Shown: positions 18,430-27,913, numbered from the stretch's first letter. The stretch: 64,000 bases of DNA from Polaribacter sp. Hel_I_88 (GCF_000687935.1 NZ_JHZZ01000001.1:1240001-1304000), one strand, 5' to 3'. Program-made: numbers and translations. Notes: a model not told the origin generated them from the sequence alone.

Positions 18430-20823
18430 TTAAAACTTAATAACTGCTTTATACTCTGGAATAATATTAAAGTTTTTAATTTCTAAATACCCTCCTTTTT
18501 TAAATTTAGGAACGTTTTTTAAATCTTTAAGATATTCATATTCTTTAAACATTGGATGAAAAATAAAAACCATTTCATTATTTTGTAATTTTACAACAAA
18601 ATCTTTAAGACTTATTTCCCATTTTCTTTCATGATATAAGTGATCTGTAATCATCTCTCCATCTATAAAGGCCAATCCTCTATCACCAATATAATCAACT
18701 TCAACAAAAACATCGTTTAGTTTAGAAACATCAGATTTTAAATTAAGCGTATATTTTCTTTCAGAAATCATTTCAACGATTACTTCTGGTTTTACTTCTT
18801 TAAATTTTACTTTAAATTCAGTAAACAAACTTTTCGTTTTTTTTATTTTTTCAATTCCAGCTCCTTTTACAGTTGGTTTAAAATTGCTCGAAGGATAAAA
18901 TTGCAAACCAGTAGCAGTTACTTTGCTAATTAACTGAAAACTATCATTATCTTTAAGTATAAGACTATTAGAAATAATTAAATTTTCATCTATTACATTT
19001 GCATTTAATGCCATTTCTTCTGTAATAACAAGAAATTTTTCTCCATTTGCTTCGAATGAAAATGGTTCTAAAAAATTACCTTGTATTCTATTTAACTTAC
19101 CAAACTTAGTTAGTTTAGCGTTCTTAAGTTTACTTATTTTTATTTTATTAGAAAAAATTACCTCTGGAGTAATGCCATTAATAGCAGAAAAAACATAATG
19201 ATTTTCATTATTATTTTTTAAAATTGTTAAAGGCTGCACTGTTGCAGATTTTACTACAACATTTTTTAATTCTAAATTAAAAGGAAAAATTGCACCTATT
19301 TTTGATGGAATGCTAAATGTTTCTTTTAACGGAAAAGAAATTTTTTCATTTTCTGCTTGTATTTCAATTGCTACATCTTTAATATCTTTATTTTCTAAAT
19401 GATCTTGAAAATTAACAATAAATACAAATCCCGAGTTCTCAAAAGACCGAACAGAATAACGAAGCGTTTCCAAATCTTCTGGGATAATATTAGCATTTGT
19501 TTCTGGCAAAGTTGTCTTCATGGGCGCCAATTTATCTGCATAACTTTCCAAAAATAAATGAAGCATTTTTAAGCTTTTGTAATGGTGACGAACCTGACCA
19601 TACTGTCCAATTGGTGCTTGAAAATCATAATTAATTCTCGGTATTCCGTTTACTTCTTCATTGTAAAACTTACCCTCAAAAGAAGGTGTAGATCCACCAT
19701 GATACATATAATAACCAATTCCATTAGAACCACTCCCAATAGTTCTAACAATTAAAGGACTCACACTTTTATAATCTACAATAGGTCGGCGAGAATATTT
19801 AACTTGAATACCCGGGCCTAGTTCTGCCGGAATAGATGGATATAATTCTGCATTATAACTAACAGGACTATAGTCTGGGTTCTTATGAATGTCTTTAAAA
19901 AGATAAAATTTTGATGGTGCCGGTTCACTCCAAAAGGGGTAAGCGTAACCAGCTGTTACTGGGAGACTTTGTTTTTCTATAATCGCAGCATTACTCCAGC
20001 CTGTTACAGTATATAGCGGAACATCTATACCGTGTTTTTGTGCAATTTCTTTTAATTTTAGCATGTGTCTTTTTCCTTGTGCTGCCCAAGGATTAATTCC
20101 GTCTGTTACTGCAATTTGCTCATTAGCTAAAGCAGCTTCTTGATCTGCCACAGTATATTCTTTTCTACTTCCAGGATACGAAAATTCCCAAGGAGCAGCT
20201 GATCCTTGATATTCATTCTCCAATTGCACTCCAATAATTGGACCTCCATCTTTATACAAAAGACCTTCTATTTGGTTTGCAATTTTGCCATAAAGTATGT
20301 CAACATATTTTAAGTAACCAGGATCGTTACTTCTAATCTCAAATTTCTGACCATACATCCAATCTGGAATACCGCCATTTCTCATTTCTCCGTGACAAAA
20401 TGGCCCCATTCTAACAATAGTAAACATATTATGTTTTTTTACTAATGCTATGAACTTACGTAAATCTAAATTTTTACTCCAGTCAAATTTACCTTCTTTA
20501 CGTTCATGAATATTCCAAAAAACATAAGTTGCAATTACATTTATCCCTCCGGCTTTCATTTTTAGTATTGATTCTTCCCAGTATTCTAAAGGATATCTTG
20601 AAAAATGAAATTCACCTACAATAGGAAAAAAGGGTTTTTTATTTAATTCAATGAAGTAACTATTAACAGAGATTTCATCTCCTAAATTATTTTTACCTCC
20701 CAAATTTAAATGTCCTCTACTAATTTTTTTTTCAGGTTTTTTGATATTTATTTCATATGTTTTTTGAGCGATTGCACTACCAGTAATAAAAAAGCATAGA
20801 AAGGTGAAAATAAATTTATTCAT
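18430..20823 (-). CDS. GH35 beta-galactosidase
   Basis: A 797-residue secreted enzyme (signal peptide about 1-19, cleavage at AIAQ) that releases beta-linked galactose from non-reducing ends, probably in the periplasm. The TIM-barrel start is the GH35 pattern PFFPIVGEFHFSRYPLEYW with ATYVFWNIHE. The acid/base is Glu204 in LENEY, and a candidate nucleophile is Glu334 in AELGPG. The C-terminal 350 residues are beta-sandwich modules. In type II galactan systems GH35 enzymes trim beta-1,3-galactose chains, which fits the other enzymes here. It is transcribed alone, downstream of two terminators, and has a partial copy of the shared PUL motif 66 bp upstream. Confidence 0.92.
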   Translation of the reverse strand: MNKFIFTFLCFFITGSAIAQKTYEINIKKPEKKISRGHLNLGGKNNLGDEISVNSYFIELNKKPFFPIVGEFHFSRYPLEYWEESILKMKAGGINVIATYVFWNIHERKEGKFDWSKNLDLRKFIALVKKHNMFTIVRMGPFCHGEMRNGGIPDWMYGQKFEIRSNDPGYLKYVDILYGKIANQIEGLLYKDGGPIIGVQLENEYQGSAAPWEFSYPGSRKEYTVADQEAALANEQIAVTDGINPWAAQGKRHMLKLKEIAQKHGIDVPLYTVTGWSNAAIIEKQSLPVTAGYAYPFWSEPAPSKFYLFKDIHKNPDYSPVSYNAELYPSIPAELGPGIQVKYSRRPIVDYKSVSPLIVRTIGSGSNGIGYYMYHGGSTPSFEGKFYNEEVNGIPRINYDFQAPIGQYGQVRHHYKSLKMLHLFLESYADKLAPMKTTLPETNANIIPEDLETLRYSVRSFENSGFVFIVNFQDHLENKDIKDVAIEIQAENEKISFPLKETFSIPSKIGAIFPFNLELKNVVVKSATVQPLTILKNNNENHYVFSAINGITPEVIFSNKIKISKLKNAKLTKFGKLNRIQGNFLEPFSFEANGEKFLVITEEMALNANVIDENLIISNSLILKDNDSFQLISKVTATGLQFYPSSNFKPTVKGAGIEKIKKTKSLFTEFKVKFKEVKPEVIVEMISERKYTLNLKSDVSKLNDVFVEVDYIGDRGLAFIDGEMITDHLYHERKWEISLKDFVVKLQNNEMVFIFHPMFKEYEYLKDLKNVPKFKKGGYLEIKNFNIIPEYKAVIKF

Positions 20824-20888
20824 TTGAAGGTTTTTTTTAGAGTAGAAATATTTTATTTAACTAGAGCCTTTAAAATTGATGAAGAAAA

Positions 20889-20898
20889 GATATAAATA
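20889..20898 (-). promoter_or_regulatory. Partial copy of the shared PUL motif upstream of GH35
   Basis: The plus strand reads GATATAAATA, matching the core of the stronger motif at 22064-22078 but lacking the ATG and ACT flanks. It lies 66 bp from the GH35 start, near the 73-79 bp spacing seen at two other PUL genes. Confidence 0.3.
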
Positions 20899-20950
20899 TA
20901 ATTTTATTGATTAAAAGAATTAATTTTTATAAAAACACCATCATGTTTTA

Positions 20951-20989
20951 AAAAAAAAGCCTCAAGAAAATTATTTCTTCGGCCTTTTT
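20951..20989 (-). terminator. Second terminator-like hairpin downstream of the 292-aa gene
   Basis: AAGAAA (20964-20969) pairs with TTTCTT (20974-20979), extended by GCC/GGC and flanking A/T runs past small mismatches. It is the second of two hairpins between the 292-aa gene and GH35, probably a back-up that insulates GH35 from upstream transcription. Confidence 0.6.
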
Positions 20990-21057
20990 AAAAGTATTAA
21001 TTTTAAAACAAAATTATCTTTGAATGTTTATATCTTAAAAGAAATTAAAAATTTCAA

Positions 21058-21092
21058 AAAAAAGCTTTGTGAAATTATCACAAAGCTTTTTT
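21058..21092 (-). terminator. Terminator of the 292-aa secreted protein gene
   Basis: A perfect 15-bp stem (21058-21072 with 21078-21092) around an AATTA loop, ending in A/T runs, 15 bp past the stop codon. Confidence 0.88.
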
Positions 21093-21106
21093 AATATAAA
21101 AAATAA

Positions 21107-21985
21107 TTAGTTTTTTATTATTTTTCTTGTTGAAGTATTTCCTTTATCGTCAGATATTTTCAACAAATATATTCCAGATGCTAAATTACTAACATCAAAA
21201 TCTTCTTTATTTAAAGCGAAAACTCTAGAAGTCATATTTTTACCTATAATGTTAAAAAACTCAACGCTTTTTATAGTTACGTTTGTTTTATTAGAAATCT
21301 TTAACGAATTTAATACAGGATTAGGATACGTTTCTATAGAGCTAGCTAACTCAAAACTTTCTGTACTTAATGTTTGTGCGTCTGGCGAATCATTAAATCT
21401 AATATTATCAATATAACCAAAAGACTGTGAATCGTCTAGGATTGGAACATAACCACCTGTTGCATTAGGATTTCCAGCATCTGGATGAATGGTTAGATAT
21501 GTAATTACTCTACCTGTAGCACCACCTTCTAAAGGAAGTACAATATCTTTCCATGTTCCTGCATCTGCAGTACCATATCTAAATCCAGCTGGAACTCTTT
21601 GAACTGAAGAATTTGAACCTTGCTTATCATTGTCTCCATTAGCACCATCGAAACCATCAGATCTAATCACTAAATCTGCAAGATTGTCATAATGCGCGTA
21701 AAAATGTACATATTTAGTGGTGTTTGGCTGTATCGTTATAGCTTCTGGTAATTCAAAGAAAAATAACGCATACCAATTTGGTTGCGCACTTCTAGATACT
21801 TTAATAACCTTTGCAGAGGTATTACCTGTTGTGTTAGGATTATCTACAATCTCTGTAACTATATTAAATCTATCTGTTCTAGCTGGTGCAATATCTTCTG
21901 CATTGTATACTACAACTTCTTGTGCAGAAAGAAAAGACGTTGTAAAAATTAAAGAAAATAGTAAAAAAGTAATTTTTTTATTCAT
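21107..21985 (-). CDS. Secreted binding-like protein with T9SS sorting tail
   Basis: A 292-residue protein with a signal peptide (about 1-21). Residues 22-205 form one beta-sandwich-like domain beginning VVVYNAEDI, with NTSAKVIKVSRS, NWYALFFFEL, KYVHFYAHYD and FGYIDNIRF as landmarks. The same order of landmarks occurs twice in the 914-aa protein encoded next to it. Residues 215-292 are a type A T9SS C-terminal sorting domain (ETYPNPVLNSLKISN to GIYLLKISD). It has no catalytic motif, so a surface glycan-binding role is inferred from architecture and PUL context. It has its own motif-bearing promoter region and terminator. Confidence 0.8.
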   Translation of the reverse strand: MNKKITFLLFSLIFTTSFLSAQEVVVYNAEDIAPARTDRFNIVTEIVDNPNTTGNTSAKVIKVSRSAQPNWYALFFFELPEAITIQPNTTKYVHFYAHYDNLADLVIRSDGFDGANGDNDKQGSNSSVQRVPAGFRYGTADAGTWKDIVLPLEGGATGRVITYLTIHPDAGNPNATGGYVPILDDSQSFGYIDNIRFNDSPDAQTLSTESFELASSIETYPNPVLNSLKISNKTNVTIKSVEFFNIIGKNMTSRVFALNKEDFDVSNLASGIYLLKISDDKGNTSTRKIIKN

Positions 21986-22056
21986 AATATTAAAATTTAA
22001 GTTTATATAGTATAAATTTAAAAAAACATTTTAAGCAAGCCTATAGACAATACTTA

Positions 22057-22078
22057 TATTTATATGGATATAAATACT
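22057..22078 (-). promoter_or_regulatory. Shared PUL motif with palindrome upstream of the 292-aa gene
   Basis: TATTTATAT-GG-ATATAAATA (22057-22076) is a perfect 9-bp palindrome 72 bp upstream of the start codon. It contains the plus-strand string ATGGATATAAATACT (22064-22078), close to ATGGATATTTATACT at 25232-25246 and ATGGATAAAAAAACT at 33208-33222, all in the same orientation relative to their genes. Candidate operator. Confidence 0.5.
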
Positions 22079-22160
22079 TTTAAGAAGTAAAAATATAGTT
22101 AAAACTGCTATATTTTTCTAAAAAAAAAGAATTTTATAGTAGCTATTAAAATAATAAACA

Positions 22161-22191
22161 AAAAACTCCAACTAAAAAAGTTGGAGTTTTT
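22161..22191 (-). terminator. Terminator after the 914-aa / 56-aa gene pair
   Basis: A perfect 13-bp stem (AAAAACTCCAACT 22161-22173 with AGTTGGAGTTTTT 22179-22191) around an A5 loop, 26 bp past the stop of the 56-aa gene. Confidence 0.88.
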
Positions 22192-22216
22192 ACTTTTACA
22201 AAGTAACTCAAAAAAA

Positions 22217-22387
22217 TTAAAAACCTGTTCCTGGGTCTACAGGAGCAGAAGAAGCTTGTGCTTTTTGCGGGTTTAGAATCATATAAGTACCTAAAGCAGT
22301 TAATGCTGCATATTTGCCGTAATTACTAATCTTTTTTAGAGCGTCTTTACGAGTAATTTCTTTATTATTTTTTATATTTTTCTTCAT
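22217..22387 (-). CDS. Small exported peptide, 56 aa
   Basis: A complete ATG-to-TAA frame of 56 codons in the 223 bp between the 914-aa gene and its terminator. The protein has a charged N-terminus (MKKNIKNNKEITRKDALKK), a hydrophobic stretch (YAALTALGTYMIL) and a possible signal-peptidase site after AQA, leaving a short tail SSAPVDPGTGF. From memory, small proteins with RKDALKK...YGKYAALTALGTY and a Pro/Gly-rich tail are widespread in Flavobacteria, which supports a real gene. It starts 28 bp after the upstream stop and shares its terminator. Function unknown. Confidence 0.72.
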   Translation of the reverse strand: MKKNIKNNKEITRKDALKKISNYGKYAALTALGTYMILNPQKAQASSAPVDPGTGF

Positions 22388-22414
22388 AATATTCTTCTTT
22401 AAGATTCTCGTGAA

Positions 22415-25159
22415 TTATTTTAAGATTATTTTTTTATTTAATGATCCTTTTTCAGTCTCTAATTTTACAATATACATTCCTTTTGCAATTTTAGGAAGTT
22501 TGAATTCTGAAGTATTAGTTGACTTAAAATCCACTTTTACGATTTCTCTTCCTAAAATATTATATAAATGTAATGTGCCCTTTTGATTATCTATACCTGA
22601 TATTTTTAACATTCTATTTTCTAACTGATAAATATTTACACCAGTTAAAGAGTTATTTTCTGTAGATAATACTCTAGAACTTGTATGAATAAAGAATCTT
22701 CCTGAGCCATTTACTTTTTCGTTTAAAACAAATTTAAAATCACCATTACTTAAATTGACTAATGATTTTTTTTCTCTATCTTCTAAAATCACTTTAATAC
22801 CTTCAGGTAAGTTTGATGCATTTGCAGATATAACAATTTCTTTTCCAGATGTTGCTTTTATACCAACTGGTATAACCAAAGTTTCAAGATCTGAGTTCGG
22901 CAAACTTTGTACACCTAATTTTCTACCATTATTATCTACAATTAATTCTGTATAAACAGCTAAATCATAATTTACACCTGTAAACATAGATCCATCAAAT
23001 CCATTATCGAATTCTGTTGTTGTACCGTCAATAAAATATAATTTAGTGTTATTTATTAAATTATCTTGCGTTATTTTCAACTCAATTTCTGGTCTAGATT
23101 TTTTTAAGAAAGAATCTGTTTTATGACTTTGGTTAGCAACGTTAAACGTAACCTTATTATTAGATGCAGAACCAGCGCTTACAAAGAAACCTTGTCCTGG
23201 CGCAATTTCAAAAGCAGCATCTGCACCAGACATTTTCTCTACATAACCCCCCATGTTTACTCCGTTTTTATTTTCATCCCATATCCATATAGTTTGTTCA
23301 TCCAATCTATCTGCAGCTGCATTATCTGTAAAAAACGTTCCTAAATTAATATAAGAAGTAAATGGGTTACCAACAAAATTAAAATTATTAGTTCCTTGTG
23401 TTATCGTTGGTTCTACCATTCCTTTTGTGTAAGTTCCTTTAAAAATTAAAGCAGAACCTCCTGTTGTATTATCTAACTTTGCTATTAAACCAGTACCTGG
23501 TGATATAACCTCTGAACTACCTGTAGTAAAATAAGACCAATCTTCTGTTATATTGCTATAAGTTGCCAAACCTACTCTGCTTCCTCCAGTACCGTTTGCC
23601 AAATTATTATTTGCTTGCATTTTGGTTAATGTTTCTCCAGAAACTGGCGAAGCAACAGAATACCATGCTTTGGCTAAATCTGCGTCTTTCGCAATGGTTC
23701 TTTCATAACTAATTTCTCCGGTAGACGTTTCATTAACTATTAAAGAACCTCCAGATTTTATATTTAAGTTTGCACCTGCTGTTACTGTTAAATCTTTTAC
23801 AGTTACCCCTGTACTTCCAGTAATTTCTACAGTTTGTCCTGTAGGTATTTCTGCAGATCTCGTTGCACTTGGCACCCCAATTTCCCAATTTGTAGCATCA
23901 TTCCAATCATTACTTGTTGCTCCAGACCAAGTATTTAAAATTGTTGGTGTAGCACTATTGGTTATTTGCACATTATCTATATAACAAAAATCTGTTGCTG
24001 CGTTTAAAACTTTATAGGTTGTATCACCTGCACCACCTACAAGACCAAAAGCTTGCATTGCGTCAGGATGAAACATCATATATGAAACTGCTTTTCCTTC
24101 TGTACCTCCAGGTATTTCTATAACCACTTCTTGCCATTCACCTTCATCACCATAAATGTAAGCTGATGAAGGCCTAAGTATTCCGTTGTTTGAACCATTC
24201 TGTGCACCATCTCTAGCATCCCATCTAATTGCAAAATCTGGTCTTGTCGTTAAAGGTACTGTTGGTGTTCCTGTTCTGTCATACAAAACATTAAAATGTA
24301 AATATCTAGACTCATTCGCAGGAACTGGGTATAATGTTTCCATTTTAAATCTAGATAGTACATACCAGTTATTATTTCCAACCGTTCTATCCATTCTTAA
24401 AACATTTGCAGAAGTATTTCCTTTTGTATTTGGATTTACTACAACTTCACTATTAGCTCCAAATAAAGACACGATTTCAGGGTCTGTACCCATTGCACCA
24501 GAATCCTCAAAATTATTTAACGCAATAGTTTCTCCATATAAATTTCTTGGTACCGATCTTTCAGAAAATTCTATATTATCTACATAACAAAAATCTGTTG
24601 CAGAATTTAATACTTGTTCTGGGACTTTAGCATCTTGATGCAAATTTATCCAATTTACTGTTATTGCACTAGCACCAGCAGTTATTGGAATAACCAAATC
24701 TTGCCATTTGCCTGGATTTGTATATCTCATAGAAACATCTGGTAAACGCAAGCCTCCATTTGATCCAATACCACCTGGATCAGCACCATCGAATCTTATT
24801 CTAAAATCTGGTTGTACGGTAATTGGTGCTTCAACAGTAGGAGTGCGATCATATAAAACATTCACATGAAAATACCTTGTTTCATTAGCGGGTATGGTGT
24901 AAGGTACTGCCAATTTAAATTTTGCTAAAGCATACCAGTGATTGTTAACAAAATCTCTACCAAGTCTTAATACATTGGTAGAACTATTTCCATTTGACAC
25001 AGGGTTTGTAGTAACTAAATGATTAGAACCAAAATCAGATGTTACTTCAGGATCTGAACCCATTGCTCCAGAATCTTCAAAATCATGAAGAATTGCTGTT
25101 TGACTATAAAGCAAACAAGTACATAACACAAAAGCTAAAAGTGTAATTTTTTTTATCAT
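22415..25159 (-). CDS. Large multidomain secreted surface protein with T9SS tail
   Basis: A 914-residue protein with a signal peptide (about 1-19). Residues about 22-200 and 207-400 are two copies of the binding-like domain also found in the 292-aa protein (HDFEDSGAMG and NNFEDSGAMG starts, WYAL/WYVL, FCYIDNIEF/FCYIDNVQI ends). Residues 405-680 start with a W-x-G-x-x-SxDWxxAxNW motif common in flavobacterial secreted proteins, followed by beta-rich repeats. The last 80 residues are a sorting domain (YNILGREIV, GMYIVKLE). No enzyme motif is visible. A surface glycan-binding or display role is inferred. It is probably co-transcribed with the 56-aa gene. The shared motif lies 73 bp upstream. Confidence 0.82.
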   Translation of the reverse strand: MIKKITLLAFVLCTCLLYSQTAILHDFEDSGAMGSDPEVTSDFGSNHLVTTNPVSNGNSSTNVLRLGRDFVNNHWYALAKFKLAVPYTIPANETRYFHVNVLYDRTPTVEAPITVQPDFRIRFDGADPGGIGSNGGLRLPDVSMRYTNPGKWQDLVIPITAGASAITVNWINLHQDAKVPEQVLNSATDFCYVDNIEFSERSVPRNLYGETIALNNFEDSGAMGTDPEIVSLFGANSEVVVNPNTKGNTSANVLRMDRTVGNNNWYVLSRFKMETLYPVPANESRYLHFNVLYDRTGTPTVPLTTRPDFAIRWDARDGAQNGSNNGILRPSSAYIYGDEGEWQEVVIEIPGGTEGKAVSYMMFHPDAMQAFGLVGGAGDTTYKVLNAATDFCYIDNVQITNSATPTILNTWSGATSNDWNDATNWEIGVPSATRSAEIPTGQTVEITGSTGVTVKDLTVTAGANLNIKSGGSLIVNETSTGEISYERTIAKDADLAKAWYSVASPVSGETLTKMQANNNLANGTGGSRVGLATYSNITEDWSYFTTGSSEVISPGTGLIAKLDNTTGGSALIFKGTYTKGMVEPTITQGTNNFNFVGNPFTSYINLGTFFTDNAAADRLDEQTIWIWDENKNGVNMGGYVEKMSGADAAFEIAPGQGFFVSAGSASNNKVTFNVANQSHKTDSFLKKSRPEIELKITQDNLINNTKLYFIDGTTTEFDNGFDGSMFTGVNYDLAVYTELIVDNNGRKLGVQSLPNSDLETLVIPVGIKATSGKEIVISANASNLPEGIKVILEDREKKSLVNLSNGDFKFVLNEKVNGSGRFFIHTSSRVLSTENNSLTGVNIYQLENRMLKISGIDNQKGTLHLYNILGREIVKVDFKSTNTSEFKLPKIAKGMYIVKLETEKGSLNKKIILK

Positions 25160-25231
25160 AATAATTAAATTTATTTTGTCATAAATTTAAAAAACAATAT
25201 GGATTGGTAAATAGACTAAAATAAAACAAAT

Positions 25232-25246
25232 ATGGATATTTATACT
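25232..25246 (-). promoter_or_regulatory. Shared PUL motif upstream of the 914-aa gene
   Basis: The plus strand reads ATGGATATTTATACT, 73 bp from the start codon. It differs from the copy at 22064-22078 only in the central A/T bases. A related string beginning ATGGATTGG lies nearer the gene at 25199. Confidence 0.5.
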
Positions 25247-25341
25247 TATTTAATAATAATTTTATTAAAATATTATATTTATCACTAAATAGTATGCTTC
25301 TATTTATAAATATCATACTCATTATTAATATAGGTACAAAA

Positions 25342-25379
25342 AAATGGCTCTTAAATTAGAAGTAATTTAAGAGCCATTT
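25342..25379 (-). terminator. Terminator of the susCD operon
   Basis: A perfect 17-bp stem (25342-25358 with 25363-25379) around a GAAG loop, followed on the minus strand by a T-run. It lies 21 bp past the stop of the last susCD-operon gene and is the longest perfect stem in the window. Confidence 0.92.
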
Positions 25380-25399
25380 ATAAATAAAATTTAATTTAA

Positions 25400-26668
25400 T
25401 TAATTTTTTGTTAATGTAAATGATCTAAATGTCATATACCTATTTATATTAGTTGGTGAGGCACTAGGATTATTAGGATCTATACCATTTGTCGCTGCTA
25501 AACCAATTGCAATATTAGTAAAATCATCAGTTAGCGTAAAAGTTATAGAATATGTTCTTGGAGCGCCAGCAATTCTTTCGAAACCTAAAGTGGCAGCAGA
25601 AGATTCTACATCTACTACATCCGGAAGAGTTTCACCCAAAGCAGCAGTCATGTATACTTGATCATTTACACCGTTGTAATTATTACCTTTTGTTGTAGCT
25701 GTATAAGTATAGGTACCTGCAGCTATACGCATTTTTTGGTACACTTTAGCATTTACCAAATTAGGCTCACCATAACCACTTACTAAATTAAATAGTCCAC
25801 CACCACCATTACTATCATATACACCAAAACCATTATGGTTTAAGGCTCCTTCATTATGTATCCAATCTTCCGGTGTTCCATAACGGACACCGCTAAATTC
25901 GCCAACCTTAAAAGGCTCTGATGCGTTCTTAAAATATGGTGCTTCTGTAATTGGAACAGTAGGTGTTATTACTGTAAAATCTGTGTAAAATGTATCGATA
26001 CTTAAAGTATCTGGCCTAAATGCAGATCTATATTTGAAAGTATTACCAGCATCAAAATTTTCCAACACAAATTCCTCATTATTGGCAGCTTCTATTGTTA
26101 AAGATTGCGTTACATTATTATTATCCGTATATTCTATTTCAGTCTCTACCAAACCTCTTGTTAAATCTACAGGTGCAAATTCAATAAGTGCTGTGTTATT
26201 AGAAGCCACTATATCTTGTTTTAGAAGAGGTCTATTTCTTAAAGAACTTCTATATCTTTCTCCATAAACTCTACCTATGGCAAATACAGGAACCGAACTA
26301 TTACCCTCTTCATCAAAAGTTTGGATTTGAAAATTATAAATATTTTCATCTAAACCATCAATAATTTGAGTAATTTCTGTAGCAATTTGACTTTCTAAAA
26401 CAGGAAAAACAGCACTATCTTTTTTATTAGACCAATATACTCGATACGATTTTACTTTTGGATCTGAACTTAATTGTGCAGTTAATTGTACTCTAGTATC
26501 TCCAGAAAAAACTCTAACTGAATCTAATTTTCCTGAGTATAGTATTTCACCACCCTCAGTAAATTTTTTATAATCGTCTTCTGATAATGAATTACATCCT
26601 ATTATTGATATTATTAACACCAAAGTTAATGCGATTTGCTTCACTATATTTTTAAAGCTATTATTCAT
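25400..26668 (-). CDS. PUL surface lipoprotein with DUF4998-like domain (SusE/F position)
   Basis: From ATG at 26668 the protein is 422 residues, starting MNNSFKNIVKQIALTLVLII with a lipobox at IIGC. An upstream ATG at 26704 would add 12 residues and overlap the previous gene by 17 bp, so the internal start that opens a normal lipoprotein signal is preferred. Residues about 40-215 resemble DUF4998 (VKSYRVYWSNKKDSAVFPV), an Fn3-like module of PUL lipoproteins. The C-terminal 190 residues form a beta-sandwich like DUF5013. It is last in the susC-susD operon. A role as an accessory surface glycan-binding protein is inferred. Confidence 0.75.
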   Translation of the reverse strand: MNNSFKNIVKQIALTLVLIISIIGCNSLSEDDYKKFTEGGEILYSGKLDSVRVFSGDTRVQLTAQLSSDPKVKSYRVYWSNKKDSAVFPVLESQIATEITQIIDGLDENIYNFQIQTFDEEGNSSVPVFAIGRVYGERYRSSLRNRPLLKQDIVASNNTALIEFAPVDLTRGLVETEIEYTDNNNVTQSLTIEAANNEEFVLENFDAGNTFKYRSAFRPDTLSIDTFYTDFTVITPTVPITEAPYFKNASEPFKVGEFSGVRYGTPEDWIHNEGALNHNGFGVYDSNGGGGLFNLVSGYGEPNLVNAKVYQKMRIAAGTYTYTATTKGNNYNGVNDQVYMTAALGETLPDVVDVESSAATLGFERIAGAPRTYSITFTLTDDFTNIAIGLAATNGIDPNNPSASPTNINRYMTFRSFTLTKN

Positions 26669-26687
26669 AATTATATATTTTTTAAAA

Positions 26688-27902
26688 TTACCTTGGATCT
26701 CCATAAACTCTTAATTCTGCAATTGCAAGACGTCCTGAACCAGACCAATTCTCTAAGTTTTTAATTCTGATATAACGGTATTTAGGAGCAGTAATAGGAA
26801 TTGGCCAATCGAAACCTGCATTCGCAAACTCAAAATCTTCTGGACTTTGCTGTGTAATTGGCAAACCAGATGGTTTTACTACTTCATATTCACCTAATAA
26901 ATCCCAGCTTGCATAAGTTCCATCACTGTTTGGATTGTTTGATCCCCAAATTTCAAATTTCCTCATGTTAAATTGCCAATAATATATAAAGCCATTTGCT
27001 GTTCCTTGTGGATAATCCCAAATCTTAACTCTACTAATTTTTAGTTCCTGCCCAATATCTATTGTAAAAGAATGTGGTGCTGGTGCAGATGCGTCAGTAA
27101 TAAAAACTCTTGGCCAATTTATAAAATTACCATCAAACATTCGTTCTATAGGAAATCTAAAATCATTTGTTGGTGCATCTCCAGGTAAAGGAAATCCGCT
27201 GTAGCTAGATGCAGGAATTTCTGTTTCAAAAATTGGTTTTATGGTTTGAAATAAAGTATCTGTAGTGTTTAAAAAACGATCTCTTACTGTAAATGCAAAG
27301 TCATAGGGTATTGTATCTAAACCTCTTACAGTTCTAAAAATTTCATCTGTTTTTGTATAAATAGTATTACCAGTGTCAACCCAGTCTCCATTATCATCTT
27401 TTTCCATAACTAAGATTGCCAACTCTTTTCTAATCGGGTTTTCAGCCTCAATAAAAAGACCACCAAAATCTGGACCAACATTAAGGCTTCTAAAAACATC
27501 ATAAATTGGAGATTCACTCGGATTTATGATTACCGTAACAGGTTCTGATTCAACCTCGCTTCTACTAACTGCAATTAACTGTACCTCTTTTGCTCCAGCT
27601 GTAGCGAAACCATCAACTACTAAAGATTTTTTATAATAAGAAGCTTTAACCTCTGATACAGTTCCGTTATCTAATTTATATACTGCTTTTATATACAATA
27701 AATTTTTATCATCTGGTAACGAATAACTAATTTCTGATTTACCTGCTAAATCCACTATACTAATATTAGACACTGGATCTGGTACACTGCCATCTTTAGT
27801 TAACGGTTCATTTTCATTTTGATCTTCACAAGACAATATTATCATTGATAAAATAAGTAATGTGGAAAATAATTTTAAAATTGTTTTTTTCATAATATTC
27901 AT
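26688..27902 (-). CDS. PUL surface lipoprotein, DUF4959/DUF5126/DUF5000-like
   Basis: A 404-residue lipoprotein (lipobox IILSC). Domains in order: residues about 40-130 Fn3-like (DUF4959 pattern, PVSNISIVDLAGKSEISYSLP), 135-235 a second sandwich (DUF5126 pattern, ELAILVMEKDDNGDWVDTG), and 250-404 a discoidin/F5-8-type domain (DUF5000 pattern: ERMFDGNFINW, FTIDIGQELKISRVKIW, YRYIRIKNLENWSG). This triple architecture is typical of the gene right after susD in Bacteroidota PULs and is thought to bind glycan at the surface. It starts 12 bp after the susD stop. Confidence 0.8.
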   Translation of the reverse strand: MNIMKKTILKLFSTLLILSMIILSCEDQNENEPLTKDGSVPDPVSNISIVDLAGKSEISYSLPDDKNLLYIKAVYKLDNGTVSEVKASYYKKSLVVDGFATAGAKEVQLIAVSRSEVESEPVTVIINPSESPIYDVFRSLNVGPDFGGLFIEAENPIRKELAILVMEKDDNGDWVDTGNTIYTKTDEIFRTVRGLDTIPYDFAFTVRDRFLNTTDTLFQTIKPIFETEIPASSYSGFPLPGDAPTNDFRFPIERMFDGNFINWPRVFITDASAPAPHSFTIDIGQELKISRVKIWDYPQGTANGFIYYWQFNMRKFEIWGSNNPNSDGTYASWDLLGEYEVVKPSGLPITQQSPEDFEFANAGFDWPIPITAPKYRYIRIKNLENWSGSGRLAIAELRVYGDPR

Positions 27903-27913
27903 TTATATATTAA

